From the NCBI GenBank assembly GCA_950022295.1, contig OX465599.1, positions 289,561,501 to 289,625,500 of the forward strand: a stretch of DNA of 64,000 nucleotides, read 5' to 3'. Both the position numbers and the translations under genes were made by a program. This document shows positions 10,734 to 23,219 of this stretch, in pieces. Numbering within the stretch: the first letter of the stretch is position 1; each line of letters begins with the position of its first letter. This stretch comes from Bromus sterilis (taxonomy: Eukaryota; Streptophyta; Magnoliopsida; Poales; Poaceae). Below the pieces are notes generated by a model. That model was given only the letters and a program-made list of their open reading frames with translations, was not told the DNA's origin and did no database searches.

Positions 10734-12821
10734 ATGAGCCTATTCCTATCATCCCGTAGAAAAGGTAAGGGTGACCAAGAACTCAGATCGATGAGGGTAA
10801 GGAGAAAAAGAAGCCTTACGTTGTTCCCTTATATACCCAAAGTAACTATATAACTATAGAGTGCTAGACTCGACTTCGACCAAGGGTTGAATAATCCTAC
10901 AGACAGTCCTGCTTTGATACCAAGTCTGTCGGGACCCGGAATATGCGTATGTAATTCCAGTCACGATGCAATCACATGGAGAGCCGAGAGCCATACCCAC
11001 TTGTCTAAGCAGACAAGGCCAAGCAAACAACACTCTCGGAAAGCATCGAACGTGAGGGGCATCCCTTCCAGGCCGGATGATCAACTGAGATGGGTCCTCA
11101 TCGTTCGCTCACAAGTCTAAATGCTTATGGGTGGTGAATCCCATACTCATAGACAAGTCGCCTCAACCATGTTATCGATTGAATCCTAACTCTTACATAG
11201 ACTTACTCCAGCCCGATCACTTAGTCGGGGTCTAGGGCGAGCTCGATCATACAACAAAGTGCGCACGTGACAGAGTCACGAGCAATCGCATCGCGATGCC
11301 CCAAGCTGCGCACATCTAAGGGCCACTTGGTGTACAAAAGACCGCCAGCCAGATCACAACTAAGGTCACATGTGTGTGATCAACATTACATCATACAACG
11401 GAAGCAAATTAGGTCTGAGTACAGAAAAGTTTAACAAATGGCTTAGAGAAGCCTTGTAAACATACATGCCCTTCCACGAGGGACCAGACTGCCGTCTGGA
11501 ACTATACTACCAAGGTCAACGTCGAGCTTCAGGAAGATGACTCCATCGGGGTCCGGGTTCTCATCTAAACCATAGAATAAGAAAACGTGATTACAAATTC
11601 GTACTCAGCAAGACTTACATCAGAACTATACTACTCATGCTCAAGTATCAAGGTAAAGGAAGGTGGGGTTTCATCATGCAGAAGTGCAAGCTTTGACTTG
11701 GCTAGTCCTGAACTACGATTACCAGACTTGAGTTAAGAAGCGTACACGAGTCCACTATCCAAATCTCCAACCAATACAACACTATGGATACTTCCTTGAC
11801 TTCCCCACGAGGAAGCACGACATAGCACTCACGCTTATCTTGCGAGTTTTAGAAGTATCCATTCAAGTTGTCTAATAATCAGGTACAGGTTCCAAGTAGT
11901 CCTTAACCGCGGACGCGGCTATTCGAATAGTTTTGTTAACCTTGCAAGGGTGTAAGCTACACACACATGACCATCGGTTACCGCCTTTTTCTCGCCACCG
12001 TTCAAGAGGTGACAGCGAGGATGTTCACCACGACACTTTGCTCACAACCGGTCTATTCCAGGAGTCGACTATCTGAGTTTCCTCGGCTCGAGAGTCCGGC
12101 CGGATCAACGAAACGGACTTAAACAATGTAAGTGACCGAGACGCCACCTCTGGCAGATGATTTTCCTGCCTCACAGGTGCACCCACATATCTATATGATG
12201 CAACCATTTCCTTCGTTCTTTTTCTATGCACATGTCAAATGGAAATCCCGAACTAATGTGACACCTGGACGTCGACACGGATCAAGGTACTAGGCCGAGA
12301 GGGGTCAGTGAGCCCAATGTGTGGTTGTACTCTTTGTCTTGGATTACCATACAAGAACTCGGTTCTTAAGGCGGTGTTCAACGAGACAACCCACTGTGTA
12401 CTCCTACATAGCCTCTCATCGATCACCTTGTATTAGGGTGGATTCACCAACACAGTTTCACTTTCATCAACACCATGTTCACTATCATCCCGACTCAAAT
12501 CAAAAGCAACCTCATTGTACCACTAAGCATGCAATAAGCAGTAACAGTTGCAGGGGCCACATGATATCAATCAATTCCTTTGTCAGCTAGGATTGTGGTT
12601 TGCTTACTACTGTGACAAGATAATAGGTCATGCATCGGATATGGGTTCAACTATGCGGTAGAATCGATACCAAGGTGATCTCCTAAACATGCATAAGCGA
12701 GACTGAGAGGGAAGTGGGATTTTATAGACATGATCAATGGGGTTTGCTTGCCTTGCTGACGAGGTTCACACACGGTGTCTTCAGCGAAGGGGGTGGCCTC
12801 CGGTTCTGGTTCCACTTCTAT
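10734..12821 (-). mobile_element. H-type gypsy fragment (leader, primer-binding site, 5' LTR part)
   Basis: Colinear with 4315-6510 of element H: leader, a one-mismatch primer-binding site (plus-strand GCTTTGATACCA, 10911-10922), LTR edge TGTCGGGACCCGG at 10927, then about 1.9 kb of LTR. The first bases of this LTR match the copy at 63899 better than the one at 4510, so it was not simply copied from the neighbouring H. Neither side has a target duplication. It sits as filler between two copies of the A/B LTR segment. Confidence 0.82.
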
Positions 12822-13805
12822 CGAGTACGGTCAAAATCCAAATGGCCCTAGAGAGGGCTGCACATAAATAGTCCACCCACGGATCGTCGGAGCCCAACTA
12901 TAGGATCTACTGAACGAAGTCATCATCATCGTCGTCCTCCGGGGGCATCTCCACGAAGTATCGTCCGGTGCTCGGGTCGAGGTAGTAGTCAACTGCAGCG
13001 GCCGATCAGGAAAAATAGTAAAAGCACAAAAGGAAACCAGGGGTGAGATTATATCATTACAGGATAACTAACTCCCTACGGTAAGACAAGGTAAAAGTAA
13101 AGGTTGCAGCCGCACTAGCATATATGGTGGCTATCATTCTATTAGAATAGGGGTAAGATTCAAGACTGCACGTGACATCGTGTCATAAGTCTGCTATTCA
13201 CCTGCTTACGTCAAACATAACACAACATGGATCTTCTGTTGGTCCCCCTGGACGAAGAAAAGCAACCAAGGCACTCACACGGTAGGCAAGTTTTAATTAT
13301 GAACCAATCTTTGATGTTATTCTATGAACAAGGAGTAGGTCTCAAGTCGTCCATAACCGCGGACACGGATTTTCAAAAAGATTTAACCCTGCAGGGGTGT
13401 ACCAACTGCCCATCATAGGCTTCGCATGTACGCCCGGTTTCCAATTGGCTAGGTAAACGCTTGAAACTCCAGAACATCAGAGTCCCTCTAACTAACACCG
13501 CACAACTCCGGGTGGCCCCCGGTGATTCGACACCCACCTCAAAAGCCGGTCACGCTCTCGAATCGGTCTCTACCGTCTGTCGCAGGTTTGGATACCCGGT
13601 TAATCACACACGGGATACCGGGTCCTCAGCCGAAAAGGTGGTCCAGCCAAGGAACAAGTCCTCCTGGACCGGGGTGGTTTGTAAACAACTGGGGTACCAC
13701 CAGCACACACACGTTGCATATAGTAAATCAGCTCGGGCCACCACTAGAACTGTATGAAGCTAGGTAGGTAAGACAAGGGGACCCCATAGAATCCCACACA
13801 CGATT
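12822..13805 (-). repeat. Duplicated piece of element A 3' LTR
   Basis: It begins abruptly at GAGTACGGTCAAAATCC and repeats 9135-10119 with few changes, ending at the same CGATT that flanks LTR B. Because both copies carry B at the identical base, the duplication happened after B inserted. The offset between copies is about 3.69 kb. Confidence 0.85.
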
Positions 13806-16368
13806 TGTAACAACCCGATTCACTTAGAACCGGAGTCTCTGTGATCAAGTGCTAGTCCCTGGATCGAACTCGCTAGCACACACAGTATAATAGATGTATA
13901 TCAAAGTACAAGTGCATCATTATTACATCGTATGATCCAGAATTCAAAACAAATAACAACTTGCATAGCTCAAGGCTAGCTTATTCAATATAACTATAGC
14001 GGAAGCAAAACTAGTAGCGAGGAGTCCCATCAACATCCACAAGCGACATGCTGAGTGTAGACTCGCAACCCTATCATAACACACTAATCGTCTGAGAAAC
14101 CTGCAACACGAAGGTTACAGCCCGAACACGGGTCAGTACATCTGATTTGTACGGCAAGTAACACAAGTGATAAAGCAATCCTACAACTAATTTCAAATCA
14201 AGAACATGAATCAAGCTTGGTTTGTTGTACATAAAGTTGGTATTCATTTGCTTCTACTTACTACTCAACATTTTTATCATCTCAAGTCAATATCAACCCA
14301 CAAAGGACAACAGCTAACTAACCACCTATGAGAGCCCTCGGGATCATAGGATTTCTAATGGCAGCCATGAGAGCCCTCGGAATCATGGTTTCGTGAGTAT
14401 TGTAGAGCCCTCGGGATACAATTGCACACGTACCTCCTATTCGTGGAAATCATAGAGCCCTCAGGATACGATGCCACTACCAACACATTCGTGACTGTTA
14501 CAGAGCCCTCAGGATGCAACATCACCCTATCGTGAACACGGTAGAGCCCTCAGGATACAATGCCACTACCTAGACACAAAGTGAACATTGCAGAGCCCTC
14601 AGGGTGCAATTCCACACAAACAATCGTAAGTGAATATCACAGAGCCCTCAGGATGTAATACCACTCTACAGTACCTCAATCACATGTTACTGTTTTACTA
14701 ATAATAATGTTGTCACAACACTTGAATAACACAGCAATTCCCCCCATGATTATCATTGCAATAGTAAGCATATAATCACATAGCACAAGAAATACTAAAA
14801 GATAACAACGTTGGATATAATGATCAATCAAAACATGTGGCTATCCTACCAGATTTCAGCATAACATAACAACCTTCACATGCATAGAAACATAGTATGT
14901 GCATAATCAACAGTGAAGCATAAACAAAAGTGAAACTTGCCTTGGACGGTGTCGAAGTACTCTAACACTTATTTCTGATCCTTTCTGCACTCCAGACAAT
15001 CTACACGATCAACAATAATGCTTTTAATACACACGCAACACATAAGCAATGCAGAAGTAAAAGAACCAAATGAAGAGCAATGAAACCAACTAAACAGTAG
15101 CTAAACAATAACTACAAGTCACCACGATCCCAAAGCAACTGGAATTGGCGAAAACGGATACACCCTATAAAAGATACGGTCACCGAAAGTTTGAATATAA
15201 ATCTGTAAAAAATTCAAATTCGATAATTTTAACAGTTCAAAGTGCATACTAGTATAAACTAGACTTCACCACGGTCGCAACGCAAAAAAATCACCTAAAA
15301 CGGAGCTACGGTTTAAAAGATATAGCGAAAACGGTTCTAGGGTGAAATTTGTGAAAAAGGGCCCAATCGCAAAAATAACTAATCTGTCGCGAACAGGTCC
15401 TCCGCTACGGAGCGAACGGCGTCCACTCCGGCGACTGATCCAGCGAACGTACGCTGAATAACAAAACCGGGGTTAACCGGAAAAAAAAAACTAACCCTAA
15501 ATAAAAACCGGCTCCGATCTATTGGAGGTCGTTGGATCTAGATCCAACGGTCCACGGCGCGGCTTGGCTCACCGGCCCGGTGGGGGCGGCGACGGCCGGT
15601 GGCGGCGCGGCCATGGCCGGCCCGAGGCAGCGCGGCACGGCGCATCAGTCCGGCTGCGCGGGGAGGCGAGGAGGCGGGGTGGCGCGAGGCGGCGGTGGCC
15701 GGAGCGGCGGCGGGGTCTCCAGCGGCTCGGCGGCGGCGAAACGTCGCGGCGGCGGATGAACTCGGCGGCAGTGCCCGCGGGATAAAAATTAGGGTTTAAA
15801 AAAACGAAAAACTGAAAAATCAAAAAATATATATAGCCAGGAATTTTTTTTCCTGAGTCCGAAACGGACTCAAATTGCACGCGTCGTAAAATAGTCGTCT
15901 GGGCTGCTGGAAGGCCCAAAACGAAAACTCATTTTTTTTATTTTTATTTGGTCAACCGACTACAAATAACATTTTGAAATAATATAATATGAATTTTAAA
16001 AATGTCACAGCAATAAAATAAAATAATAAAAATAATTGTTTTTGCCGAAATTATTATTTCAGCTCTTATGCAATTTTCATAAATACCTTTTATGCAATAA
16101 ACTCCGTATAAAAATTATAAAAATTCCAAAAATAAATTTGAGTCATTTATAATTCCTATGACACAGTTTATAAATACCCAAAAATATTTTCAACACTTTT
16201 CAACCTTATTTAAAAAGGGGATAAGTCATATTGTATCCTCTCCAATAAAATTGCCTTGAGTCGAAAAATGTTTAAAATATTCATAAAATCCAAATAATGC
16301 AAAACTCCAGCATGCCATGCATCTGATGATCTATTAACATCCAAATTTGTAAAAAATGGGATGTTACA
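13806..16368 (-). mobile_element. Solo LTR B (2563 bp) in element A
   Basis: Ends are TGTAACAACCCG and GGGATGTTACA, with the 5-bp duplication CGATT at 13801-13805 and 16369-16373. Removing it plus one CGATT gives the uninterrupted sequence seen at 27770 in the other LTR of A. No gag or pol lies inside, so it is a solo LTR left by recombination. It includes a 49-bp minisatellite (14330-14680) and a GC-rich block (15540-15785) whose ORFs look incidental. Orientation is uncertain. Confidence 0.87.
14330..14680. repeat. Minisatellite with GAGCCCTCAGGAT core inside LTR B
   Basis: The core GAGCCCTC(A/G)GGAT recurs at about 14332, 14368, 14404, 14453, 14502, 14543, 14592 and 14641. The later units have a regular spacing of 49 bp, with one of 41. 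Units share a CCACTACC-like second half. The partial LTR B copy ends in this array at 10733. Confidence 0.85.
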
Positions 16369-19300
16369 CGATTAGGCACGCTCGTCAAGAAACACAATAC
16401 CTGGAACTCGGGACCTAGGTGACTCAAATGGAACAAAACACCTGGCGGGAATAGCCTGGTCTCCCATCTTTTGTCAAGTATAAATTAACATCATAATAAT
16501 AATAAATATCAACCAACTTCTGTAATAACATGATATCCCAACCATAGCATAGGGTAAGCAGCAAGTTTTCCTACTCATACTAAGCAATGGATGAGCAGCG
16601 GTAACCTAGCAATACAAGGTTTTGCTGGGATGTTTGGATCATGGCTGTTTAGTTTTTGATTGTGGCATAAACAAGGTGGATAGGTTCAAACAATCGTTCT
16701 AGACTACAGCTAGGAAGGTAGGCAGAAAGGTATCAAGTAATGGTACAAATCTTCCCCTTGCCTGGGTAATCGGTCGACGGAGTAGACGTAGAAGGATCCT
16801 CGGGCTCGGTGTCGGAAACCTCCACGTAAGTCTCCTCGACAGGCCCAGGTGCTAACGTAAAGTACCGGCAAGGAAAGGCACACAAGTAAGCAGTGTTTGC
16901 AATGCACATGCATGGATTGTATGATCCATTTTAATAGACATGATGTGACCCTCTCTAGTCAGATTTAAATGAAGGTGGTTACGACACGTCAACAACTTCA
17001 TATGCAATTTATTTACATTGAATGGCTTTGGTCTTAGACTTAATTCTTGGTGTAAGTAGCATGGAAACATGGCATGGCATGAAACAATAATAAAAATTTA
17101 ACAAAGTAAAGCATCGTAAAATTAAACTAACGATTCCGGAGACGGAGAAAGTGTCGGAGAAGTTGACACCACGGGAAATACAACAGAAGAAAAAGGATCC
17201 AGCCACGTTGCATATGACAACATGTTAGGGGCTGGTTTGATGTTGAAAAGATTTGAATATGACATTGAAAAGAACTTGAAATGATCAAATAATTAGAATT
17301 CAACATGCACTGAAGTTGGAAGAATGCAAGATATGATGGGCAATGATTGAAAAAGTTGAGTGTTTGCACCATGTCCATTTGAGTTGCACAAAATTCCAAA
17401 TGGACATCACCATTTGTATCCCTGCATTTTTCTACCCCAAAACCATATAAGACATGCCACCATTTGAATTTACAAAGCACATTTGCAAATTTGAGTGAAT
17501 TCAGGGGCCTGAGTGCAATGTTGCACCACTTGCATTTTTGGAATGGCTCAGATGGTAAAACAAATATCACCACACTGTTCCTTGGGAAAAACTACCCAAG
17601 AGTCATATACGGGTTGCCATATTTGAATTTTTGAGAAGTAGTTGCAAAAACCTATGAAAAAGGGGCCTATTTGCAAATTTACCATCACTCCAATTTCAAA
17701 AGGGGCAAAATGCAAAATGAACATCACCATGATGATCAGTGGCTCAAGCTACCCCAACTTCATATATTGAATGCCCAAAACGAGACTCAAGTTTAAAAAT
17801 CGATTTGAATTTGAATTCAAATTCAAATTGAAAATTAAACAGAAAAAGAAAAAGAAAAGAAAAAGAAAAGAAAGGGCATAGCCCACATGGGCTGCCTCGG
17901 GCGCCAGGGCCCATCTCTCCTTCTCCTCTCCTCGGCCCAGCTCGGCTGAGGCAGAAAAGAAAAATCAACAAAAAAGAAAAAGGTTGCGCCCTCTAGATCT
18001 TGGCCCAAGGCCACTTCTATCCTTCCAGGCCCAGCTCGGCAGCCCCACTCTGAACTGAACCCGAGCCCTCTGAAGAAAGGCGACACCTTCCCTCTGAACT
18101 TGACGCGGCGACAACTTCTGGCGAACCTAGCGTCGCACTCCGGCCACCTCCTCGCGAGCTACCACGGGGAATCTCGAGAGGGCACCTCCCTCTGCACAAC
18201 TGTGCACGCCATGGCCACCAACTTCCTCCTACCTCGCCGGAATCCTCACGGGATCAGAGAGGCGACGGCTTGCTCTAAAGATCCAGAACACGCGCAATCC
18301 CGGCGATCTTCCGGCGATCCTAGCGGTGCACACAGACCAACTCCGGCCGCGCTACGGTGTTCTAAACGAAGCTAGGACCTCCACCTACGCATCTGTACTC
18401 CAGATCCGACCCTAGCTCCACGACGGCGACGCGATGATCGACTAAAGATCACGGTGGTGCCACTGTCTACTGCGCGTTCTTCAGACACCGGCGAGGAAAC
18501 ATTAAAACATGCGCAAGCCCTCTCCTTTGAGGCCACAGACGCGTCCCAGACGTGCACAGAGCACACCCGCGCACACCTCGGCGACGCCATGGTCACGGTG
18601 ACCACCGGAATGGTCGGGACCCGCTACACGGCGGCCGGAAACGTAAAACTACGGGGCTATCTACTGCGAGCGAACGAGGGAGCAGGGGAGCACCTGAGGC
18701 TCAGCTTGGGGTGCTCGGGGACGGCCTCGACACCTTGGAGGGGACGCCGGAGCGGACGGTCGACGGCGAGGCAGAACGGCTGCGCCGCGGGGGTGCTACG
18801 TCGTGGGACCGTGGTGGAGCTCCTGCAACCACGATGCCGACGGGAAGGGGTCAAAAAGGCCTGCCGTAGGGCGAGCGCGAACGCGCGGACGACGACATGG
18901 ATCAACGAAGGTGAATTGTGCTCCGGTCACCTGCGTCAGTGGCGGGGCGGATCGAAGCAATTGAGCGCGGCGGCGGCGAGCCAAGGGGGGAAATTGGAGG
19001 AGGGGAACCCTAGGTTCCCCGGGGCGCCTCCGGTGGCCTCAAATAGGGAGCTCCCGCTCTCCCTGGCCGGAGGGCTCCACCTCCCGTGGCCGGACACGCT
19101 CGTGAGAGAGGAGGGGGGAGGGGACCTCTGTCCACGCTGGAAAGACGAAGGAGGAGAGCCCTTGGATGCAGATCAAACGGCTCAGGCGCCCTCCACTTAC
19201 CCCTTCGCGGCTGGGATCTAGCCCAAGAAGGAGGGAAAGGCCCAGGTGGGATGGGCTTGCAACAGGAAGAGGGAAGAAAAGAAGAAAAGGGAAACTCCCA

Positions 19301-19830
19301 CGCCTATCCTTTTCCATTTAAAAAAACTGAAAGGATTTAGAGTTTTCCCGAATTAATTACAAGGTTTCAAAATACATAGAAATGTGTAAAATGATCCTTG
19401 CAATATTCTTCAATTTCTAAAAATGATTTGAGCATTTTTGGGAACAACAAGATGTGTGGCTCTTTTTGAATTCAAAAACACTTTGAACTAGGGCTCGTGT
19501 TGTTGGAAGTTACAAAAAAATGGATTGAGAGTTTGGAAAACCTTGGCAAGCCAAAAGAATTGGCTAGGCCAAGTTTGAGGTTGAGGGGAGTTGAAATGCA
19601 ATTGGAACAATTGCATGAACATGCTACTTGAACCCAGTTGGGAGCAATTGAAAACAAAACTGATGGGCTCCAATCCCAAAGCAATTTGAAATCACCACAT
19701 GAAATGTCAAGACCAACTACCATGTTAAGTTACAAGTCCAACAGGACAAACAAAATTACATGGTGTTTCATAGGCATTACATGTGGGCTGTTACAGCTCT
19801 CCCTACCAACAATGGATCTCGTCCCGGGAT

Positions 19831-20436
19831 CTAAGCATGAAAAAGCTCGGGATACTCAGAACGGAGATGATCTTCACGCTCCCATGTTGCTTCCTTCTCC
19901 GAATGATGTGCCCACTGAACCTTCATGAACTTGACAGTCTTATTGCGAGTCTTGCGCTCGAACGTCTCAAGAACACGGACTGGATGCTCTGAGTAGGAAA
20001 GGTCTGCACTCAGCTGGATCTCGCCCAAGTCAACGGCCTGCACTGGCTGCTTGAAGCACTGCTTTAGCTGGGACACATGGAACACGTCATGCACCATGGA
20101 CAGACTCTCTGGAAGCTCGAGCCGAAAGGCAAGAGGTCCTCTTGTCTCAAGGATGCGGAAAGGTCCGACAAATCTTGGAGCGAGCTTTCCTTTGATGCCA
20201 AAGCGGTGAGTTCCCCTCAATGGAGACACTCTCAGGTACGCCCAATCACCAACCTGAAACGCTACACCACGGTGCCTTTTGTTATAATAGGCCTTCTGCC
20301 TAGACTGTGCTTCCTTTAGGTGCTCTCGGACAATCTTCACTCTGTCCTCTACCTCTTGGATCACATCTGGACCGAACAGCTGCCTCTCACCTGACTCGGA
20401 CCAGTTCAAAGGTGTCCTGCACTTGCGGCCATACAA
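19831..20436 (-). pseudogene. Integrase C-terminus with chromodomain (element A)
   Basis: 201 residues: the end of the integrase core (YGRKCRTPLNW), the GPF/Y-type module (GKLAPRFVGPFRIL, VFHVSQLKQC) and a terminal chromodomain (RVLETFERK...VKFMKVQWAHHSEKEATWE) with aromatic Trp residues in the expected order. Chromodomains direct integration of chromoviruses toward marked chromatin. The ORF is open only because it starts after a frameshift near 20500; in the element it is the tail of pol. It ends near 19831, just before the purine-rich tract. Confidence 0.85.
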
Positions 20437-21364
20437 GACTTCAAACGGTGCTGCCTGCAGACTTGCCTGATAGCTGTTGTTGTAAGAGAACTCAGCATAC
20501 GGAAAACTCTTCCCACTTCATGCCAAAGGATATGACACATGCTCGAAGCATGTCCTCGAGGATTTGGTTCACGCGCTCGACTTGCCCACTTGTCTGAGGG
20601 TGATAAGCGGTACTGAACAACACTGTCGTACCAATCGCCTATTGAAAGGCCTTCCAGAACTTAGAGGTGAAAAGGCTGCCTCTATCAGAACTGATCTTCT
20701 TGGGAATGTCATGCAAAGACACAACTCTTGCGGTGTACAAATCCGCCAACTGAGCTGCTGAAATGGAGTCCTTCACTGGACCGAAGTGGACAACTTTTTA
20801 AAGATTGTCAATGACAACAAAGATGTCAATGTTCTTCTTCTGCGACAAGGGGAAGCCTGTGATGAAATCCATCTCTATGTGATCCCATTTCCACTCCGGA
20901 ATCTCAAGTGGCTGAAGCAACCCTGCAGGCTTCTGGTGCTGTGCCTTCACTCTCCTGCACACATCACACTGAGACACGTAACGGGCAACATCCCGCTTCA
21001 TACGAGTCCACCAAAAGCTTTTCTTGAGATCTTGATACATCTTTGTACTGCCAGGGTGAATCGATAGCTTGGAATCATGGGCTTCCTTCATGATGACCTC
21101 TCTGAGATCTCCCTCCTTGGGAACAACAACTCTCTCTTCGAACAACACAGTGTTGTCATTATGCAGTGAAAAGCAACCGTACTTTGGAACTGAGGCGGCA
21201 ATACCCTGTTTGATCTTTTGTATCATTGAGCTGCCAGACTGAGCTTCACGGATCTTCTCATGGATAGTGGGCTCCACCACAAGGTTGGAAAGGTAGCCTG
21301 CTGGAACTAGCTCGAGATTGAGCCTTCGAAAGGACTCACATAAATCAGGGTGGATCTTCTGCAC
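20437..21364 (-). pseudogene. Integrase zinc domain and catalytic core (element A), broken
   Basis: The start has the HHCC zinc domain (HPGSTKMYQ...QCDVCRRVKA), followed by the core (WDHIEMDFITGFP, first catalytic Asp; FVVIDNL). A TAA at 20798 stops the ORF. The frame continues with SSDRGSLFTSKFW (second Asp) and HPQTSGQVERVNQ (catalytic Glu) past another in-frame stop, then shifts frame near 20500. All three catalytic residues are still recognisable although the protein cannot be made. Confidence 0.82.
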
Positions 21365-21433
21365 TTGGATATTATTGCAATTGCCCTTGCGGCTCAGCGC
21401 ATCAGCTATGACATTCGCCTTCTCAGGCGTGTA

Positions 21434-22768
21434 CTAAATATCAACTGTGTACTCAGTAATGGTTTCAAGCCATCTTTTTTGCCTCAAGTTCAGATTTGGC
21501 TGAGTGAACAAGTACTTCAGACTCTTGTGGTCGGTGAACACATCCACCTTCCTCCCTAAGAGGAGGTGTCGCCAAGTGATCAACGCGTGCACAACTACTA
21601 CAGGCTCCAAGTCGTGCGTGGGATAATTCCTCTCACTCGTCTTCAACTACCGTGAGGTGTAAGCCACAATATTTCTGCCTTGCATCAAAACTCCGCCTAG
21701 ACCTTGCAATGAGGCATCACAAAACACCTGAAAAGGCTGTGACTCATCTAGCGGCGTGCGGATTGGAGTTGTGGTCAACTTCTCCTTCAACTCCTCGAAG
21801 GCTGACTGGCAAGCTGGTGACCAAGTGTATCGTTTGCCTTTGCACAACAATTCAGTCATTGGCTTTTCTATTTTGGAGAAATTTTGCACGAACCTCCTGC
21901 AATAACTGGCGAGGCCGAGAAAACTCCTTAGCTCCTTCATATTCTTCGGCGGAGCCCACTCTTGAATAGTGCGTACTCGCTCTGGATCAACCGCAATTCC
22001 CTCAGCGGAAATAACATGGCCCAGAAAATTGACCTTGTCCAGCCAAAACTCACACTTGGAGAACTTGGCATTGTAACGGTGCTCTCTCAACTTCTGCAGC
22101 ACTAGGCGTAGATGTTCCTCATGTTCAGCCTCTGACTTGGAATAGACAAGAATGTCGTCGAGGTAGAGGATCCCAAACACATCAAGCAATTCTTGGAACA
22201 AATAGTTCATAGCTCTCATGAAGGTCGGAGGAGCGTTTGAGAACCAAAAAGTCATGACTGTGAACTCATACAGCCCATAACGTGTGTTGAATGCGGTCTT
22301 GGGAATGTCCTCTTCACGAACATGGATTTGATGATACCCCATCTTCAAGTCAAGCTTGGAAAACACCTTAGCCCCATTCAACTGTTCGAACAGATCATTG
22401 ATGCGGGGTAAAGGGTATTTGTTCTTGATGGTCTTCTTGTTAATACCGCAATAGTCCTGGACCAAGCGGCTAGTCCCATCTTTCTTCTTGACAAACAAAG
22501 CTGGTGAGCCCCAAGGGGAAGTGCTTGCACGGATAAAACCGCCTTCCTCCAACTCTTTCAACTGCTTCTTTAACTCAATCAACTCCTCCGAACACATCTT
22601 GTACGGATGCCGAGAAATCGGCTGAGTACCAGGCTCTAGCTCAATAACGAACTCAATAGCTCGAACTGGGGGAATTCCTGGCAACTCCTCTGGAAAGACG
22701 TGTGGGAACTCACAGACAACTCTGACCACTTCGAGAAAAGGTGCAACTCCTGCGTTCAAAGTGTACAA
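21434..22768 (-). pseudogene. Reverse transcriptase and RNase H (element A)
   Basis: Residues 1-373 (22768-21647) hold the RT: PLPRINDLFEQLNG, the catalytic YLDD at about 22150-22170, and the thumb/connection with LGLASYCRRFV. One palm segment reads FWFSNAPP where FGL(S/T)NAP is usual. A TAG at 21647 separates it from the RNase H part (NYPTHDLEPVVVVHAL, DHKSLKYLF), which ends in another TAG at 21434. Both stops fit CAG to TAG changes, judging from related copies. The Met at 22768 is internal. Confidence 0.85.
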
Positions 22769-22777
22769 CTATGCTGA

Positions 22778-23219
22778 TCATGTCATAGAGCCACAAGTGT
22801 ACAAGACTTCTACACCTGAATCATGTGTCAACTTCACTGATCTGGTTGGACAATCAATATTGGCCTTGTGCTGCACAAGCCAATCCATGCCCAAAATGAC
22901 ATCAATGTCGGAACGAGGCAAGGCAATCAGGGATGCTGTGAAAACAATGCCCTGAATACGGATCTCCACATCTGGAACAACCCTGGAAGACTCCACTCTA
23001 GAGCCCGGAGAACAAACTGAGAGCGGTCTAGGAAACTGCTCTCTTGGAAGGTCAAGTGACATAGCAAAGGCATTGGATATGAACGAATGGGAAGCTCCGG
23101 AATCGAACAGAACTGTCGCTGGAACTGAACACATAAGCAACCTACAAGAACGATCTCTGAAGACTGCTGAGCATCTGTGAGCATCACGTTGTTCACTCGA
23201 ACTTCACGTGGCTGTACCT
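22778..23219 (-). pseudogene. Retropepsin (element A), cut by a solo LTR
   Basis: The active site FDSGASHSFIS is followed by the second half of the protease fold ending in VILGMDWLVQHKA. A TGA at 22778 and a TAG just after it separate it from RT. Upstream, the protein frame runs to 23219, where a 1.65-kb solo LTR interrupts the gag-protease linker. Confidence 0.82.

Larger units (their letters stand above)
8877..19795 (-). repeat. 3' LTR of element A, enlarged by nested and duplicated DNA
   Basis: The outer end is TGTAAAGCCCCCGATGC and the inner end is GGGCTGTTACA at 19795, beside the purine-rich tract (minus-strand GGTAGGGAGAGC). Segments 8877-10119 and 16369-19795 together match the 5' LTR (26524-32809 without its own insertion), giving an original LTR near 4.6 kb. 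The middle (10120-16368) is foreign: solo LTR B, an H-type fragment and a second copy of 9135-10733. LTRs provide promoter, polyadenylation and integration ends. Confidence 0.85.

Noticed and set aside
14330..14680. CRISPR-like array
   Set aside because: Units are tandem without unique spacers of fixed length, and the context is a plant LTR.
15522..15785. GC-rich overlapping ORFs in LTR B
   Set aside because: All frames of both strands are open because of high GC; there are no domains and the region is inside a solo LTR.
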